From assembly GCA_028277845.1 (NCBI GenBank), contig JANQFL010000064.1, positions 1-47,121 of the forward strand: a stretch of DNA of 47,121 nucleotides, written 5' to 3'. Made by a program: the position numbers and the translations under genes. The notes under the pieces are model-generated. The model did no database searches. It saw only the letters and a list, made by a program, of their open reading frames with translations, and was not told where the DNA came from. Shown here one piece after another: positions 24,694 to 33,296 of this stretch; the stretch's first letter is position 1, and every line of letters starts with the position of its first letter. Origin of the DNA: Sneathiellales bacterium (GTDB lineage: Bacteria; Pseudomonadota; Alphaproteobacteria; JANQFL01).

Positions 24694-26421
24694 CTAAGCC
24701 GTAGCGACGGTATCGTCGTCTTGCGCCGTATCCAGATCACGCATATCCGCCAGAAATCCGTCGATCTGTTGTCGCAACCGGGACAATTCCGTGGTCATGG
24801 CATTGGTTGCGGACTGTGTTTCCTTGGCAGCCGATCCGGTGCGGTCGGACCCATCCGCGACTTGAGCGATGTTGCGGTCGACGTCCCGGGTTCCCTTTGC
24901 GGCCTCGGACACGTTGCGGCCGATTTCCTCGGTCGCCGTGGTCTGCCGGCGCACGGCGGATGACACGTTCGACGCGATGTCGTTCATTTCGTCGATCGTC
25001 TCGGATATGCCCTCGATCGCGCGAACCGCCTCGGTCATTTCCGCTTGAATACCGGCGACCTGCTCGCTGATGTCTTCGGTGGCGCTGGCGGTTTGATTGG
25101 CCAGGTTCTTGACTTCCGACGCCACGACGGCAAAGCCTTTACCGGCCTCACCGCTACGCGCGGCTTCGATCGTGGCATTCAACGCCAACAGGTTTGTTTG
25201 GCTGGCGATGTCGTTGATCAGGCCCACCACTTCGCCGATGCGTTGGGATGCCTCGGCCAGCCCGCGTATCCGGCTTGTGGCCACGTTCGCCTCCTGCACA
25301 GCGGCCTGGGCGATTTCCGTTGTCTTGATGACTCCGCTGCTGACACCCTGGATCGACTTGGACAGTTCCTGGGCTGAACCGGCCACCTGTTGAACATTGG
25401 CGCTCGCTTGCGTCGACGCCGCCGCAACCGCGGTCGAACGGTCGGTCATGTCCACCGTGGTCTCGACCAGGCTATTGGACGTGGACGTCAGTTGATCCGC
25501 GGCGGATGTCAGTGACATGATCACCGTCCCCACCGACTGCTCGAATTCCCGGGTCTTGCCTTCCTTGGCTTCGGCAACCTCCAACCGGTGGCCCTGTGCC
25601 CGCGCGGCCTGCCGTTCCAGTTGGTGCTTCTCGACCATGCCGTCGCGCAGAATTTCCAGCGACCTGGCAACAATGCCCAGTTCGTCCTTGTCGGCCGTGG
25701 ACGGAATATCGATATCGGTCTTGTCCTCCGCCAGCGATTCCATGGCGCTGGAAAGACGCCCCACCCTTCGGGATATGTTGCGGGCAACGGCAACACCGAC
25801 GCCGCCTGCCAAGAGCAATGCCAAAACGCTGATGACGACGCTGGCCGTCAACATGGCCTGACGCGCTTCTTCGAGAGCGCCGATTTCCTTTTCGGCGTTG
25901 GCACGCTCGGTGTTCAGAACGGCGGCGACATTTTGCGATAGAGCGGCCTCGAGTTCAGCAAAGCGACCGGACAATACATCGTTGGCCTGATCCTGTGCAA
26001 AATCGGCCGAAAACGCGAACACCTCGCCGCCGGTGCGCTCGATGGCATCGACATTCGACGTCAATTCAGCGACCACCGTGCTTGCTTCCGCGTTCGAGGC
26101 GCCCGACTCCTGCCCGGCCAGTGCCGCACGGATTTCGGCCAATGTACTTTCGGCCAATTGCTTGAATTGTGCTTGGCGTTCCAGATCCATTTCACCAGGC
26201 ACGCGCGACACCAAACCGCGATACCGTTCGAACAAGGCCTGAATGGTGACCGCGCGCTCTATGCCGACCAGACCGACGGCGTGAACATTGCGGGCGGCAC
26301 CGGCCATGCGTTCGCTGCCGATCAGCGCCGCGCCAAGCAAAACAGCCAATGCGACGGCCGCAATGGCGACGATCAGGTAGAGCTTGGCCGCCAATCCCTG
26401 GAAGCGCTCCATCAATTTCAT
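24694..26421 (-). CDS. Methyl-accepting chemotaxis protein
   Basis: The 575-residue chemoreceptor has membrane helix 1 (about 14-36), a helical periplasmic sensor (about 37-190), membrane helix 2 (about 191-213), a HAMP domain (about 214-265) and a cytoplasmic signalling domain. The hairpin tip '[38 protein letters not shown]' binds CheA/CheW. No CheR/CheB-tethering C-terminal pentapeptide is seen. ATG at 26421 is preferred over ATG at 26454 because GGGAT precedes it. The gene follows, on the same strand, a periplasmic binding protein gene 106 nt upstream, so the binding protein could deliver the ligand to this receptor. Confidence 0.93.
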   Translation of the reverse strand: MKLMERFQGLAAKLYLIVAIAAVALAVLLGAALIGSERMAGAARNVHAVGLVGIERAVTIQALFERYRGLVSRVPGEMDLERQAQFKQLAESTLAEIRAALAGQESGASNAEASTVVAELTSNVDAIERTGGEVFAFSADFAQDQANDVLSGRFAELEAALSQNVAAVLNTERANAEKEIGALEEARQAMLTASVVISVLALLLAGGVGVAVARNISRRVGRLSSAMESLAEDKTDIDIPSTADKDELGIVARSLEILRDGMVEKHQLERQAARAQGHRLEVAEAKEGKTREFEQSVGTVIMSLTSAADQLTSTSNSLVETTVDMTDRSTAVAAASTQASANVQQVAGSAQELSKSIQGVSSGVIKTTEIAQAAVQEANVATSRIRGLAEASQRIGEVVGLINDIASQTNLLALNATIEAARSGEAGKGFAVVASEVKNLANQTASATEDISEQVAGIQAEMTEAVRAIEGISETIDEMNDIASNVSSAVRRQTTATEEIGRNVSEAAKGTRDVDRNIAQVADGSDRTGSAAKETQSATNAMTTELSRLRQQIDGFLADMRDLDTAQDDDTVATA

Positions 26422-26460
26422 GACGAGTATCCCGAATGTCGCCCGCAAGGACATGGCGAA

Positions 26461-26514
26461 CCGAGCCGCGGCCAGTGCATCCGGCGGCGGCTCGGAACGG
26501 CACGTGTTACGTGC
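26461..26514. terminator. Two tandem hairpins between binding-protein and MCP genes
   Basis: One hairpin has a 6-bp stem and 3-nt loop (26500-26505 with 26509-26514). The second has a 9-bp GC-rich stem (26461-26469 with 26487-26495). They start about 13 nt after the stop of the binding-protein gene and end 40 nt before the MCP start. Without U-tracts they are more likely an mRNA-stabilising or attenuating element than a full terminator. Confidence 0.45.
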
Positions 26515-26526
26515 GAGCTTGGCGTC

Positions 26527-27279
26527 CTAGTTGGTGGAAACGTTCCGCGCAGCGTCGATGACCGCCGCCAGTTCCGGCGCCGGATTGCCTTTACTGACGA
26601 GGATAAGCGGCTGCGTGATGTCCTTGTCGGTCTTCACGGTCTTGGCGCCGCCGGTGACCGAGGCGGGCGTCGAGACACCGAACGATTGCGGAATCTGATT
26701 GACCACCTTGGCAACCTGGCTTCCGTTCGGCACCTGCTTGAACTTGGACGGCGTCATTTCCTTCTTGGACAGCAGCTTTTTCTCGACGAGCGTGCGGATA
26801 CCGCCATTCGCATCCTCGGCCACCACGACGATCGGCGCGTCCTTGCCGCCTACGTCCTTCCAGTTGGTCACGGCGCCGGTGAGAATGCCGGCCACCTGTT
26901 CCAGCGAGAGCGAGGACACGCCATTCGAAGCATGAACGATGAATGCCACTTTCGTTTCGCCGATTTTGTGCGCTTGCAGGGTATTGCCGTCGACGGAACC
27001 GGGCTTTTTCTTGTTGATCTTGGCGACAACCGAATCCAACGGAGACGACACCATGCCGAGGTCGGCCTTGCCGTTGGCAACGGCCTTGACGCCGCGGCTC
27101 GAGCCGTTGGCGACAACCTTCAGCATATGACCCGAGGACTTTTCGATATCCCCCTTGTGGGGCAACAAGACATTGTTGGCGACCGTGGTGGAGCCGTGAA
27201 TAACGACGTTCTTGGCCGCAACCGGGCCGGCAAAAGTAACAGCCACGCCGATCAGCGCAGACATAACAAAGCGTTTCAT
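26527..27279 (-). CDS. PstS-like periplasmic substrate-binding protein
   Basis: The 250-residue protein has a signal peptide ('FVMSALIGVAVTFAGPVAAK') and the type II binding fold of the phosphate/PstS-like group. Typical features are 'VIHGSTTVANN' at the first ligand loop, 'VANGSSRGVKAVANGKADLGMVSSPL' and 'LSLEQVAGILTGAVTNWKDVGG'. The Ser/Thr/Gly loops suggest an oxyanion ligand. No pstCAB permease or phoU is nearby, so it is an orphan; it may serve chemotaxis through the adjacent MCP or scavenge phosphate. ATG at 27279 follows a GGGGGAT site. Its upstream region is very AT-rich. Confidence 0.85.
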   Translation of the reverse strand: MKRFVMSALIGVAVTFAGPVAAKNVVIHGSTTVANNVLLPHKGDIEKSSGHMLKVVANGSSRGVKAVANGKADLGMVSSPLDSVVAKINKKKPGSVDGNTLQAHKIGETKVAFIVHASNGVSSLSLEQVAGILTGAVTNWKDVGGKDAPIVVVAEDANGGIRTLVEKKLLSKKEMTPSKFKQVPNGSQVAKVVNQIPQSFGVSTPASVTGGAKTVKTDKDITQPLILVSKGNPAPELAAVIDAARNVSTN

Positions 27280-27299
27280 GATGATCCCCCATCCCTTTG

Positions 27300-27560
27300 T
27301 GGAATTGGCGAGGGATACTTGTCTCAATGTATAAAATATAACTTAACGATATTTCGCAATAAAATACATGCATAAATTCATTTAACAACTATACGTAGAT
27401 GAATTAATTAACAAAAACTAAATCAAATTATTGAATTGAATTGATTTCTTTAGCATAATTCCAGCTTATTACTACTTTTTCACTATATCTATACTTTTTA
27501 CACGTATTTGAAATCCTAATATTGATTATTTATTACAATTACATGACATTTCGCACTGTC
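27300..27560. other. AT-rich, gene-free regulatory stretch
   Basis: The 387-bp gap between the divergent binding-protein gene (27279) and PaaK-like gene (27667) contains no plausible ORF. Bases 27300-27560 are strikingly AT-rich against a GC-rich background, with many short A/T runs and TpA steps. It holds the two divergent promoters and could bind a nucleoid protein of the MucR/Ros or H-NS-like type. I looked for a Pho box in front of the PstS-like gene; only an isolated CTGTCAC half-like sequence near 27559 is present, so PhoB control is not supported. Confidence 0.6.
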
Positions 27561-27666
27561 TGTCACTTTTTTGTGGAGATACCGCTCCATCGAACCGCAA
27601 AGCCATGACAATTAACCGAATGTTTTTATGCGCCCGGCTTGATAGGGTCTCATCGAACCAAGACTT

Positions 27667-29103
27667 GTGAATCTGGCGGACGCCGGTCATTCACATCATC
27701 TCCGAGGGTTTCCACCGTTGTTAGTCAACTCCAGCATCGAAGGCGTTGCGTGGCCGGGAATACCGGAACAATTCGGCGCCTCGCTTGGCGCCGTTCTCTT
27801 CCAGATGGAGCGCTCGCAGTACTATTCGCCGGAAAAACTGTTCGACCACCAGCGGCATCAACTACGGGCGTTGTTTCTGCACGCGCAAAAACAAACGACG
27901 TTTTACCGGCAACGCTTCGAGGAATGCGGTTTCGACCCGCTGGGTGACATCACGCCGGAAACAATAGGCAGACTGCCGCCATTGACGCGCGACCAGTTTC
28001 AGGCCGGTGGCGAGACGACCGCCGCGGCGAGCTACCCCAAGGCGCACGGCAAGCGTAATCAGATTCGCACGTCGGGCACGACCGGCCGACCGGTCACCCT
28101 GTACAAGACACCGCTCATGCAGTTGTTCTGGAATGCCTGCGCCCTGCGCGGATACTACTGGCATGGGCGCGACGTCAGGGGCAAACTTGCGGTGATCCGC
28201 TATGTGGAGAAGCCGAAAGCCATGGCGCCGCACGGCGTGCGGTCCGAAGCATGGGGCGCCGAAGTCCGTTCATGGTTTCCGGAGTCCGGTCCGGCAGTCG
28301 CACTCAACATCGCCAGTAAACTCGCCGATCAAGCGGATTGGCTCATCCGGGAAAACCCGGACTACATATTGTCCTACCCGTCCAATTTCATGGCACTCTC
28401 GGAGTATTTCCAAACGCATGGCCTGTCATTGCCAAACCTGCGCGGCGTCAGCACCATGAGCGAAGTGGTGTCTCCGCAAATGCGTGCCGCCGTCAAGAAA
28501 GCGTGGGGTGTCGGTACGACCGATGTCTATACGTGCGAGGAAACGGGCTATCTGGCCACCCAGTGCCCCGACCACGAGCATTATCACGTGCAGTCGGAAA
28601 ACGCCTATGTCGAGATCGTCGACGACGAGGGCAATCCATGCCCGCCGGGACAGGTGGGCCGGGTGCTGTTCACCAGCCTGCATAACTTCGCCACGCCCTT
28701 GATACGGTACGAGGTGGGTGATTTTGCCGAATGGGGTGAGCCCTGTTCGTGTGGCCGCGGCCTACCGGTGATCAAGCGGATTCACGGCCGTTTCCGCAAC
28801 CGCATGATCCTTCCCGATGGCCGATCCGAATTTCCTTATCTGGGGGAATACGAGGATTTCGAGGAAATCGGCGCGGACATCAAGCAGTTCCAGTACGTCC
28901 AACACAGTGTGAACGATGTCGAGGTCAAACTGGTGGTTCCCGAGCCGTTGACCGCCGAACAGGAGAACACTGCCAAGAAGGTCATTGTTCGCGCACTCGG
29001 ACACCCGTTCAATGTGACGCTGAGTTATCACGATGAAATCCCGCGGAGCGCCAGCGGAAAATTCGAGGAATTTGTCTGTATGGTAAACAAACCTTCGGGA
29101 TAG
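27667..29103 (+). CDS. PaaK/CapK-type adenylate-forming enzyme
   Basis: The 478-residue protein belongs to the phenylacetate-CoA ligase/CapK branch of the ANL superfamily, enzymes that activate a carboxylate as acyl-AMP. The ATP loop is 'IRTSGTTGRPVTLYKT' (about 140), and 'YTCEETGYLATQCPDHEHYHVQSENAYVEIVDD' corresponds to the A5 region. 'TPLIRYEVGDFAEWGEPCSCGRGLPVI' is the A7 region, with Cys residues found in many CapK proteins, and the C-terminal 'IPRSASGKFEEFV' supplies the A10 lysine. Whether CoA or another nucleophile accepts the acyl group is unknown. The start is GTG at 27667 without a clear ribosome-binding site; the N-terminal 'GVAWPGIPEQFGASLGAVLFQMERSQYYSPE' matches the usual family start. 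It is followed 74 nt later by an acyltransferase-like gene. Confidence 0.85.
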   Translation: MNLADAGHSHHLRGFPPLLVNSSIEGVAWPGIPEQFGASLGAVLFQMERSQYYSPEKLFDHQRHQLRALFLHAQKQTTFYRQRFEECGFDPLGDITPETIGRLPPLTRDQFQAGGETTAAASYPKAHGKRNQIRTSGTTGRPVTLYKTPLMQLFWNACALRGYYWHGRDVRGKLAVIRYVEKPKAMAPHGVRSEAWGAEVRSWFPESGPAVALNIASKLADQADWLIRENPDYILSYPSNFMALSEYFQTHGLSLPNLRGVSTMSEVVSPQMRAAVKKAWGVGTTDVYTCEETGYLATQCPDHEHYHVQSENAYVEIVDDEGNPCPPGQVGRVLFTSLHNFATPLIRYEVGDFAEWGEPCSCGRGLPVIKRIHGRFRNRMILPDGRSEFPYLGEYEDFEEIGADIKQFQYVQHSVNDVEVKLVVPEPLTAEQENTAKKVIVRALGHPFNVTLSYHDEIPRSASGKFEEFVCMVNKPSG

Positions 29104-29177
29104 GCCGTTTTGTAAACGCTTCCTTCGTGTCTTCCGGTTAGGAATTTGGATGATTTCCGCACTTGGGACCCGACAAA

Positions 29178-29906
29178 ATGTCTGAACTGGATTACTCAAT
29201 CGAAAACGTCGACGGACTGGCTGACACGCTCGTCAGCGAAATGTTCGCGCTGTATGCCCGCTACTTCGACGGCACGAGCGAACAACTCTTCCGCAGCGAC
29301 CTTTCCGAAAAACAGTTTGTCATCATCCTCCGTGACGAAAACGGAACCGTGCAGGGCTTCTCGACCGCGATGGTCAACGACCATGACATGAACGGCGCCC
29401 GCCTGCGGTCGTTCTATTCCGGCGATACCATCGTCGATCAACAGTACTGGGGTCAGCACTCGCTGGTGACCGCGTGGTTCCAACTGGCGGGGCACGTAAA
29501 AGCACAGGAACCGGACACGCCGCTTTACTGGTTCCTCCTGGTCAAGGGTCACCGCACCTACCGGTATCTGTATGCCTTCTTCAACGAGTTCTATCCGGCC
29601 CATGACAGGGAGACGACCGCGGACGCCAAGGCCATCATGGATATGCTCGCCGGCGGTCGCTACGGCGACGACTATGATCCCGATCGCGGCATCATTCACT
29701 TCCCCACCTCCCATGGACATCTCAAGTCCAGTTTCGCCGACATTCCAGAAAAGGACCGCGAACGGCCGGATGTACGGTATTTCCTCGAACGCAATCCCGG
29801 CTATGTGAACGGCGACGAACTCGTATGCCTGGCTGAGTTGCGGACGGACAATATCCGACCCATCGGTGAGCGCCTGTTTCAGAAGGGCATGGAAAACGGC
29901 ACGTAA
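29178..29906 (+). CDS. Putative GNAT-like N-acyltransferase, uncharacterised
   Basis: This 242-residue soluble protein is not a recognised family member. Its N-terminal half has an alternating pattern like a GNAT fold (helix 'LVSEMFALYARYF', strand 'FVIILRDENGTVQGFSTAMV', strand 'ARLRSFYSGDTIVDQQYWGQHSLVTAWFQ', strand 'PLYWFLLVKGHRTYRYLYAFF'). This order fits beta2-beta4 and the acyl-CoA groove, but the canonical Q/RxxGxG/A loop is not clear. A C-terminal region of about 100 residues rich in Asp, Arg and Tyr is unusual. ATG at 29178 follows GGGACC; an upstream TTG at 29163 is possible. Location behind the PaaK-like gene suggests it takes an activated acyl group from that enzyme's product. Confidence 0.6.
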   Translation: MSELDYSIENVDGLADTLVSEMFALYARYFDGTSEQLFRSDLSEKQFVIILRDENGTVQGFSTAMVNDHDMNGARLRSFYSGDTIVDQQYWGQHSLVTAWFQLAGHVKAQEPDTPLYWFLLVKGHRTYRYLYAFFNEFYPAHDRETTADAKAIMDMLAGGRYGDDYDPDRGIIHFPTSHGHLKSSFADIPEKDRERPDVRYFLERNPGYVNGDELVCLAELRTDNIRPIGERLFQKGMENGT

Positions 29907-30022
29907 ATTGTCCGCCGCAGTTGAACGCTCATGGGCATTGATATCGTGTCCTGCAAACGATTTCGGGAACACAGCGCGTGAACACCGCCCATTAACATAC
30001 CCGGTGTCCCGAAGGCGTCACC

Positions 30023-30085
30023 GTCAGCCGGGTGCGCATCGCCAAGCCGACCGATCACCAGGACGCGGTCCTGGATTTCTATTAA
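30023..30085 (+). pseudogene. N-terminal remnant of a VOC (glyoxalase-like) gene
   Basis: In one frame this segment reads 'VSRVRIAKPTDHQDAVLDFY' then TAA. The pattern 'RIA.PT....AV..FY' is the usual first beta strand and helix of VOC-superfamily proteins (glyoxalase, bleomycin resistance, dioxygenase), which normally continue for about 100 more residues. Only this beginning is present, in the 223-bp gap 29907-30129 between the acyltransferase and the GFA gene. The segment after the stop reads in another frame as 'GWCLVLHLAER', loosely like a VOC C-terminus. It is best explained as an internal deletion, but the match is short. Confidence 0.35.
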
Positions 30086-30129
30086 AGGCGGTTGGTGCTT
30101 GGTGTTGCACCTGGCGGAACGAACGGCGA

Positions 30130-30540
30130 TCAGTCGAGCAACTCTGGATCCACATGGTCCCAAGGCTGGGCCGTTTCGCGGAAAATTGCGGCCTGCGGTT
30201 TGTAGAGCGACGGATCGTCCAGGGACCCGGCGTAGACGGAGCACGCCTCCGGAAAACGTTCGGTGGCGCTGATGACAGGCGATCCGCATTCCGGGCAGAA
30301 CTTGTGGCTGGCCATGGCACCACTGTCGGACGGAACGTCATAGGATTTGAGTTGGCCGGTAATCGTGATGTCCTTGTTGTCCACCTTGAAACCCGGCGCG
30401 TGACCGGTACCGGTCACCTGCTGGCATCGGCGGCAATGACATAAAAACGAAAACCCCGGATCTCCGGTAATGGTGTAACGCACGGCGCCGCACGCGCATC
30501 CTCCGGTCATTTCTTTCACCCCCTTGTTTTCCGACGTCAT
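30130..30540 (-). CDS. GFA-family (CENP-V/GFA domain) zinc protein
   Basis: The 136-residue protein has the GFA fold, a zinc-binding module first linked to glutathione-dependent formaldehyde activation. Zinc-ligand clusters are 'GGCACGAVRY', 'CHCRRCQQVTG' and 'KFCPECGSPV', all complete. The specific substrate is unknown; most members do not act on formaldehyde. ATG at 30540 has a strong GAGGAG site at 6-nt spacing, so it is preferred over the in-frame ATG at 30564, which would overlap the upstream ynfA-like gene by 4 bp. It is likely co-transcribed with that gene. Confidence 0.9.
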   Translation of the reverse strand: MTSENKGVKEMTGGCACGAVRYTITGDPGFSFLCHCRRCQQVTGTGHAPGFKVDNKDITITGQLKSYDVPSDSGAMASHKFCPECGSPVISATERFPEACSVYAGSLDDPSLYKPQAAIFRETAQPWDHVDPELLD

Positions 30541-30560
30541 AAATTCTCCTCGTACGGTCT

Positions 30561-30899
30561 TCATCTCGGTCCGGCGATGATTACGCCGGCTCCGACCAGA
30601 CATATGACGGCCCCGGCCATGTCCCAGCGGTCGGGACGCATGCCTTCGGCACTCCACAACCAAGCCAAAGACGCCACAATATAGACCCCGCCATAGGCCG
30701 CGTAGGCGCGTCCAGCGAACAAGCTATCAACCCTGGTCAGTAAGTAGGCGAAAATCGTCAACGCAATCACACCGGGTATGAGCCACAACGGTGACTTATC
30801 GAGGCGTAGCCAGGCCCAGAAGGCGAAACATCCGGCGATCTCCGCAATCGCCGCCATCACGTAAACGAACGGCGTCCAACCCAGGTTGATGGTCATCAT
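30561..30899 (-). CDS. YnfA/UPF0060 family small membrane protein
   Basis: The 112-residue protein has four predicted membrane helices and matches the YnfA family, SMR-like inner-membrane proteins linked to small-molecule efflux. Family motifs are '[16 protein letters not shown]', '[15 protein letters not shown]' and '[19 protein letters not shown]'. Two ATGs lie in tandem at 30899 and 30896, with AGG a few bases upstream. It is transcribed divergently from rhlE and upstream of the GFA gene with a 20-bp gap. Confidence 0.92.
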   Translation of the reverse strand: MMTINLGWTPFVYVMAAIAEIAGCFAFWAWLRLDKSPLWLIPGVIALTIFAYLLTRVDSLFAGRAYAAYGGVYIVASLAWLWSAEGMRPDRWDMAGAVICLVGAGVIIAGPR

Positions 30900-30980
30900 G
30901 GAACCTAGATTGGCCAGTTCGAAGAAATGGCAAGTTTTACGCGTATGGCTCCAACGCATTGGTAAAAAACAACAAATGTC

Positions 30981-31232
30981 TTGACTTTTGCACCGCAACA
31001 TCCCTTATAGGGCGCAGCGATACACCATTGTAGTTCGACGTTTGATCGCCTGCCGGCTCTCTGAGTACATGACCCGGCACCGCTTCTTTCCGGTACATTT
31101 TGGCGTTTCGTGAGACAGCCCGGCATCGCGCGCGGCCGTCGATTCGCCAGGCATTGTGCCTGCACATCCGCTGCCCGGCACATGACCGGCCCGCGGATGC
31201 ATCGCTTACATATTCAGAAAGACACACAGTAC
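30981..31232 (+). promoter_or_regulatory. Candidate rhlE promoter and long 5' leader
   Basis: The gap 30900-31232 (333 bp) holds no convincing gene. A TTGACT element (30981-30986) is followed after 18 bp by TTATAG (31005-31010), a moderate promoter match on the plus strand. If used, rhlE mRNA would carry a leader of roughly 215 nt and a weak ribosome-binding site (GAAAGA, far from the ATG). Long leaders are common for DEAD-box helicase mRNAs that respond to cold or autoregulation. No riboswitch family was recognised. Confidence 0.35.
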
Positions 31233-32555
31233 ATGACCGAATTCAAGGACCTGGGATTGGCCCAGGCCATTCTTCGCGCCGTCGAGGCCGAAGGCTACAC
31301 CACCCCTACGCCGATTCAAGGCAAGGCCATTCCGCCCATGCTGGAAGGCCGTGACCTGCTGGGCATCGCCCAGACCGGCACGGGCAAGACCGCCGCGTTT
31401 TCGTTGCCGCTGCTGCACGCGTTGGGCACCGACCGGCGCAAATCCGTGCCCAATACGCCGCGCGCCTTGATTCTGGCGCCGACCCGCGAGTTGGCCGGCC
31501 AGATCGGCGACAGCATTCGCACGTATGGCCATCACTTTCACATGCGTACGGCCGTCGTCTTCGGCGGCACCTCCATCCGCCAGCAAATCCACAAACTCAA
31601 CCGTGGCGTTCACATCCTGGTGGCGACGCCCGGTCGGTTGGTCGACCTGATGAACCAGGGCCATGTGCACCTGGACCAGATCGAGGTTTTCGTCCTCGAT
31701 GAAGCGGACCGCATGCTGGACATGGGTTTCATTCACGATGTGCGAAAAATCGCCGCCGAATTGCCCAACCAGCGCCAAACCGCGCTGTTTTCGGCCACCA
31801 TGCCGAAAACCGTCAAAGGCCTGGCGGGCAGTTTGCTGACCGACCCCATCCGGGTCGAAGTCGCGCCGGCGGCGACGACCGCCGAGAAAGTCGAGCAGCG
31901 GGTGCTGTTCGTACCCAAGGCCAAGAAACGCGCCTTGCTGAGCGAAATCATGGCCGACGACGACATCGAACGGGTATTGATCTTCACCCGGACCAAGCAC
32001 GGCGCCGACCGGGTAGCGCGTCATCTGCATCAGGCCGGAGTGCGTTCCGACGCCATCCACGGCAACAAGGCGCAGAACGCACGGCAACGCGCGCTGGACG
32101 GTTTTCGCTCCGGCAGGATTCGTGCTCTCGTCGCGACGGACATCGCCGCCCGCGGCATCGATGTGGACGGCGTGACTCACGTGATCAATTTCGAACTGCC
32201 GAACGAGCCGGACAGTTACGTGCACCGCATCGGCCGCACCGCCCGCGCCGGCGCCGCCGGCATGGCGCTTTCCTTTTGCGATATGGACGAACGGGCCTAC
32301 CTGCGCGACATCGAGAAAACCATCCGGCAAAGCGTTCCGGTGATCGACGACCATCCGTTCCACGCGGAGGATATCGCCAACGCCCATGACGCCCGCCCGC
32401 CCAAGCGCAACGGCAACCGCCGCCCGCAGAAAGGCAATCGGCCGAACGGGCAATCCCGCGGCACACGTCCGGGCAACGCCAACAAACCCAACCGGCAACG
32501 CCGCGGCAACAACGGCGGCGGCCGGCCCCGTCGGCGCGGCAACAAGGCGGCTTAA
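31233..32555 (+). CDS. rhlE: DEAD-box RNA helicase, RhlE-like
   Basis: This 440-residue ATP-dependent RNA helicase carries the full motif set: Q motif 'PTPIQ' (25-29), Walker A 'AQTGTGKT' (46-53), 'PTRELA', 'ATPGRL', 'DEAD' followed by 'RMLDMGF', 'SAT', 'IFTRTK', '[10 protein letters not shown]' and '[10 protein letters not shown]'. A basic, Arg/Gly/Asn-rich tail from about residue 390 to the end probably binds RNA. It helps remodel structured RNA in ribosome assembly and decay. ATG at 31233 is chosen because the family begins with 'F.DLGL' at this point; in-frame upstream ATGs at 31182 and 31197 add no conserved residues. Confidence 0.93.
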   Translation: MTEFKDLGLAQAILRAVEAEGYTTPTPIQGKAIPPMLEGRDLLGIAQTGTGKTAAFSLPLLHALGTDRRKSVPNTPRALILAPTRELAGQIGDSIRTYGHHFHMRTAVVFGGTSIRQQIHKLNRGVHILVATPGRLVDLMNQGHVHLDQIEVFVLDEADRMLDMGFIHDVRKIAAELPNQRQTALFSATMPKTVKGLAGSLLTDPIRVEVAPAATTAEKVEQRVLFVPKAKKRALLSEIMADDDIERVLIFTRTKHGADRVARHLHQAGVRSDAIHGNKAQNARQRALDGFRSGRIRALVATDIAARGIDVDGVTHVINFELPNEPDSYVHRIGRTARAGAAGMALSFCDMDERAYLRDIEKTIRQSVPVIDDHPFHAEDIANAHDARPPKRNGNRRPQKGNRPNGQSRGTRPGNANKPNRQRRGNNGGGRPRRRGNKAA

Positions 32556-32637
32556 AGACGCTTTGCTCCCGCTGGCCACACCCCTATCCGCATGGTAGTT
32601 GTTTCGCCGTACAGTCAGGGAGTGGCCGGTGGGATCG

Positions 32638-33285
32638 ATGTTGACCGTTTGGGGGCGGCGGAGTTCGTTTAACGTACAGAAGGTGATGTGGTTCGTCGGC
32701 GAGTTGGGCCTGCAACACGAGCACATCGAAATCGGCGGCCGGTTTGGCGGGTTGGACGATCCCGCGATCCGCCGCATGACGCCGCACGGCAAAGTTCCGA
32801 TCATCGACGACGGCGGAACGGTGGTATGGGAATCCCATGCCATTCTGCGCTACCTCTGCGCCGTTCACGGTGCCGGCCGGTTTTGGGTCGAAGACCCGGC
32901 AGAACGCGCCCGTATCGACAAATGGATGGATTGGGCCCACACGACCCTGCAACCCGATTTCATCAACGGTGTCTTCTGGGGCCTGTACCGCACGCCGGCG
33001 GCGCAGCGCGATCAACGGGCCATCCAGCGTGCCGTCGCCCGTTGCACCGGACACTTTCGGCTGCTCGACCGTTTGCTGGACGGACGGGACTATCTGCTGG
33101 GTGATGTGTTTACCCTGGCCGATATTCCCGCCGGCGCCCATCTTTTTCGCTATTTCAATTTGGATATCGAGCGGCCCGATCTACCTCATGTTGAGGCGTG
33201 GTACAGGCGGCTACAGGAGCGGCCGGCATACCGCGACCACGCCATGGTCCCGTTCGAGGACCTGTTCGGCAGATTGGAGTATTGA
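32638..33285 (+). CDS. Glutathione S-transferase family protein
   Basis: The 215-residue protein has an N-terminal thioredoxin-like domain ('LTVWGRRSSFNVQKVMWFVGELGL', cis-Pro 'GKVPIIDDG', and 'ESHAILRYL' for gamma-glutamyl binding) and an all-helical C-terminal domain ending in 'RPAYRDHAMVPFEDLFGRLEY'. The active-site Ser/Asn is likely in 'RRSSFNV'. ATG at 32638 follows GGTGGG at 4- to 5-nt spacing; an upstream GTG/TTG-like start at 32599 is not supported. It lies 11 nt before the OsmC gene, so the two form a stress-detoxification unit downstream of rhlE. Confidence 0.92.
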   Translation: MLTVWGRRSSFNVQKVMWFVGELGLQHEHIEIGGRFGGLDDPAIRRMTPHGKVPIIDDGGTVVWESHAILRYLCAVHGAGRFWVEDPAERARIDKWMDWAHTTLQPDFINGVFWGLYRTPAAQRDQRAIQRAVARCTGHFRLLDRLLDGRDYLLGDVFTLADIPAGAHLFRYFNLDIERPDLPHVEAWYRRLQERPAYRDHAMVPFEDLFGRLEY

Positions 33286-33296
33286 GAGGACGGATC

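Noticed and set aside
27535-27575. A Pho-box-like sequence upstream of the PstS-like gene
   Set aside because: Only one CTGTCAC-type half is present; the second half at the required 11-bp spacing is missing, and it lies nearer the PaaK-like gene.
31067-31238. ACATGACC occurring three times in the rhlE leader
   Set aside because: Spacings are irregular, and the last copy is simply the start codon context of rhlE; no consistent repeat unit is formed.
31206-32843. A 545-codon open frame antisense to rhlE
   Set aside because: The sense strand encodes a complete DEAD-box helicase with every motif; the antisense product has low-complexity Gly/Arg/Asp composition and spans into the GST gene.
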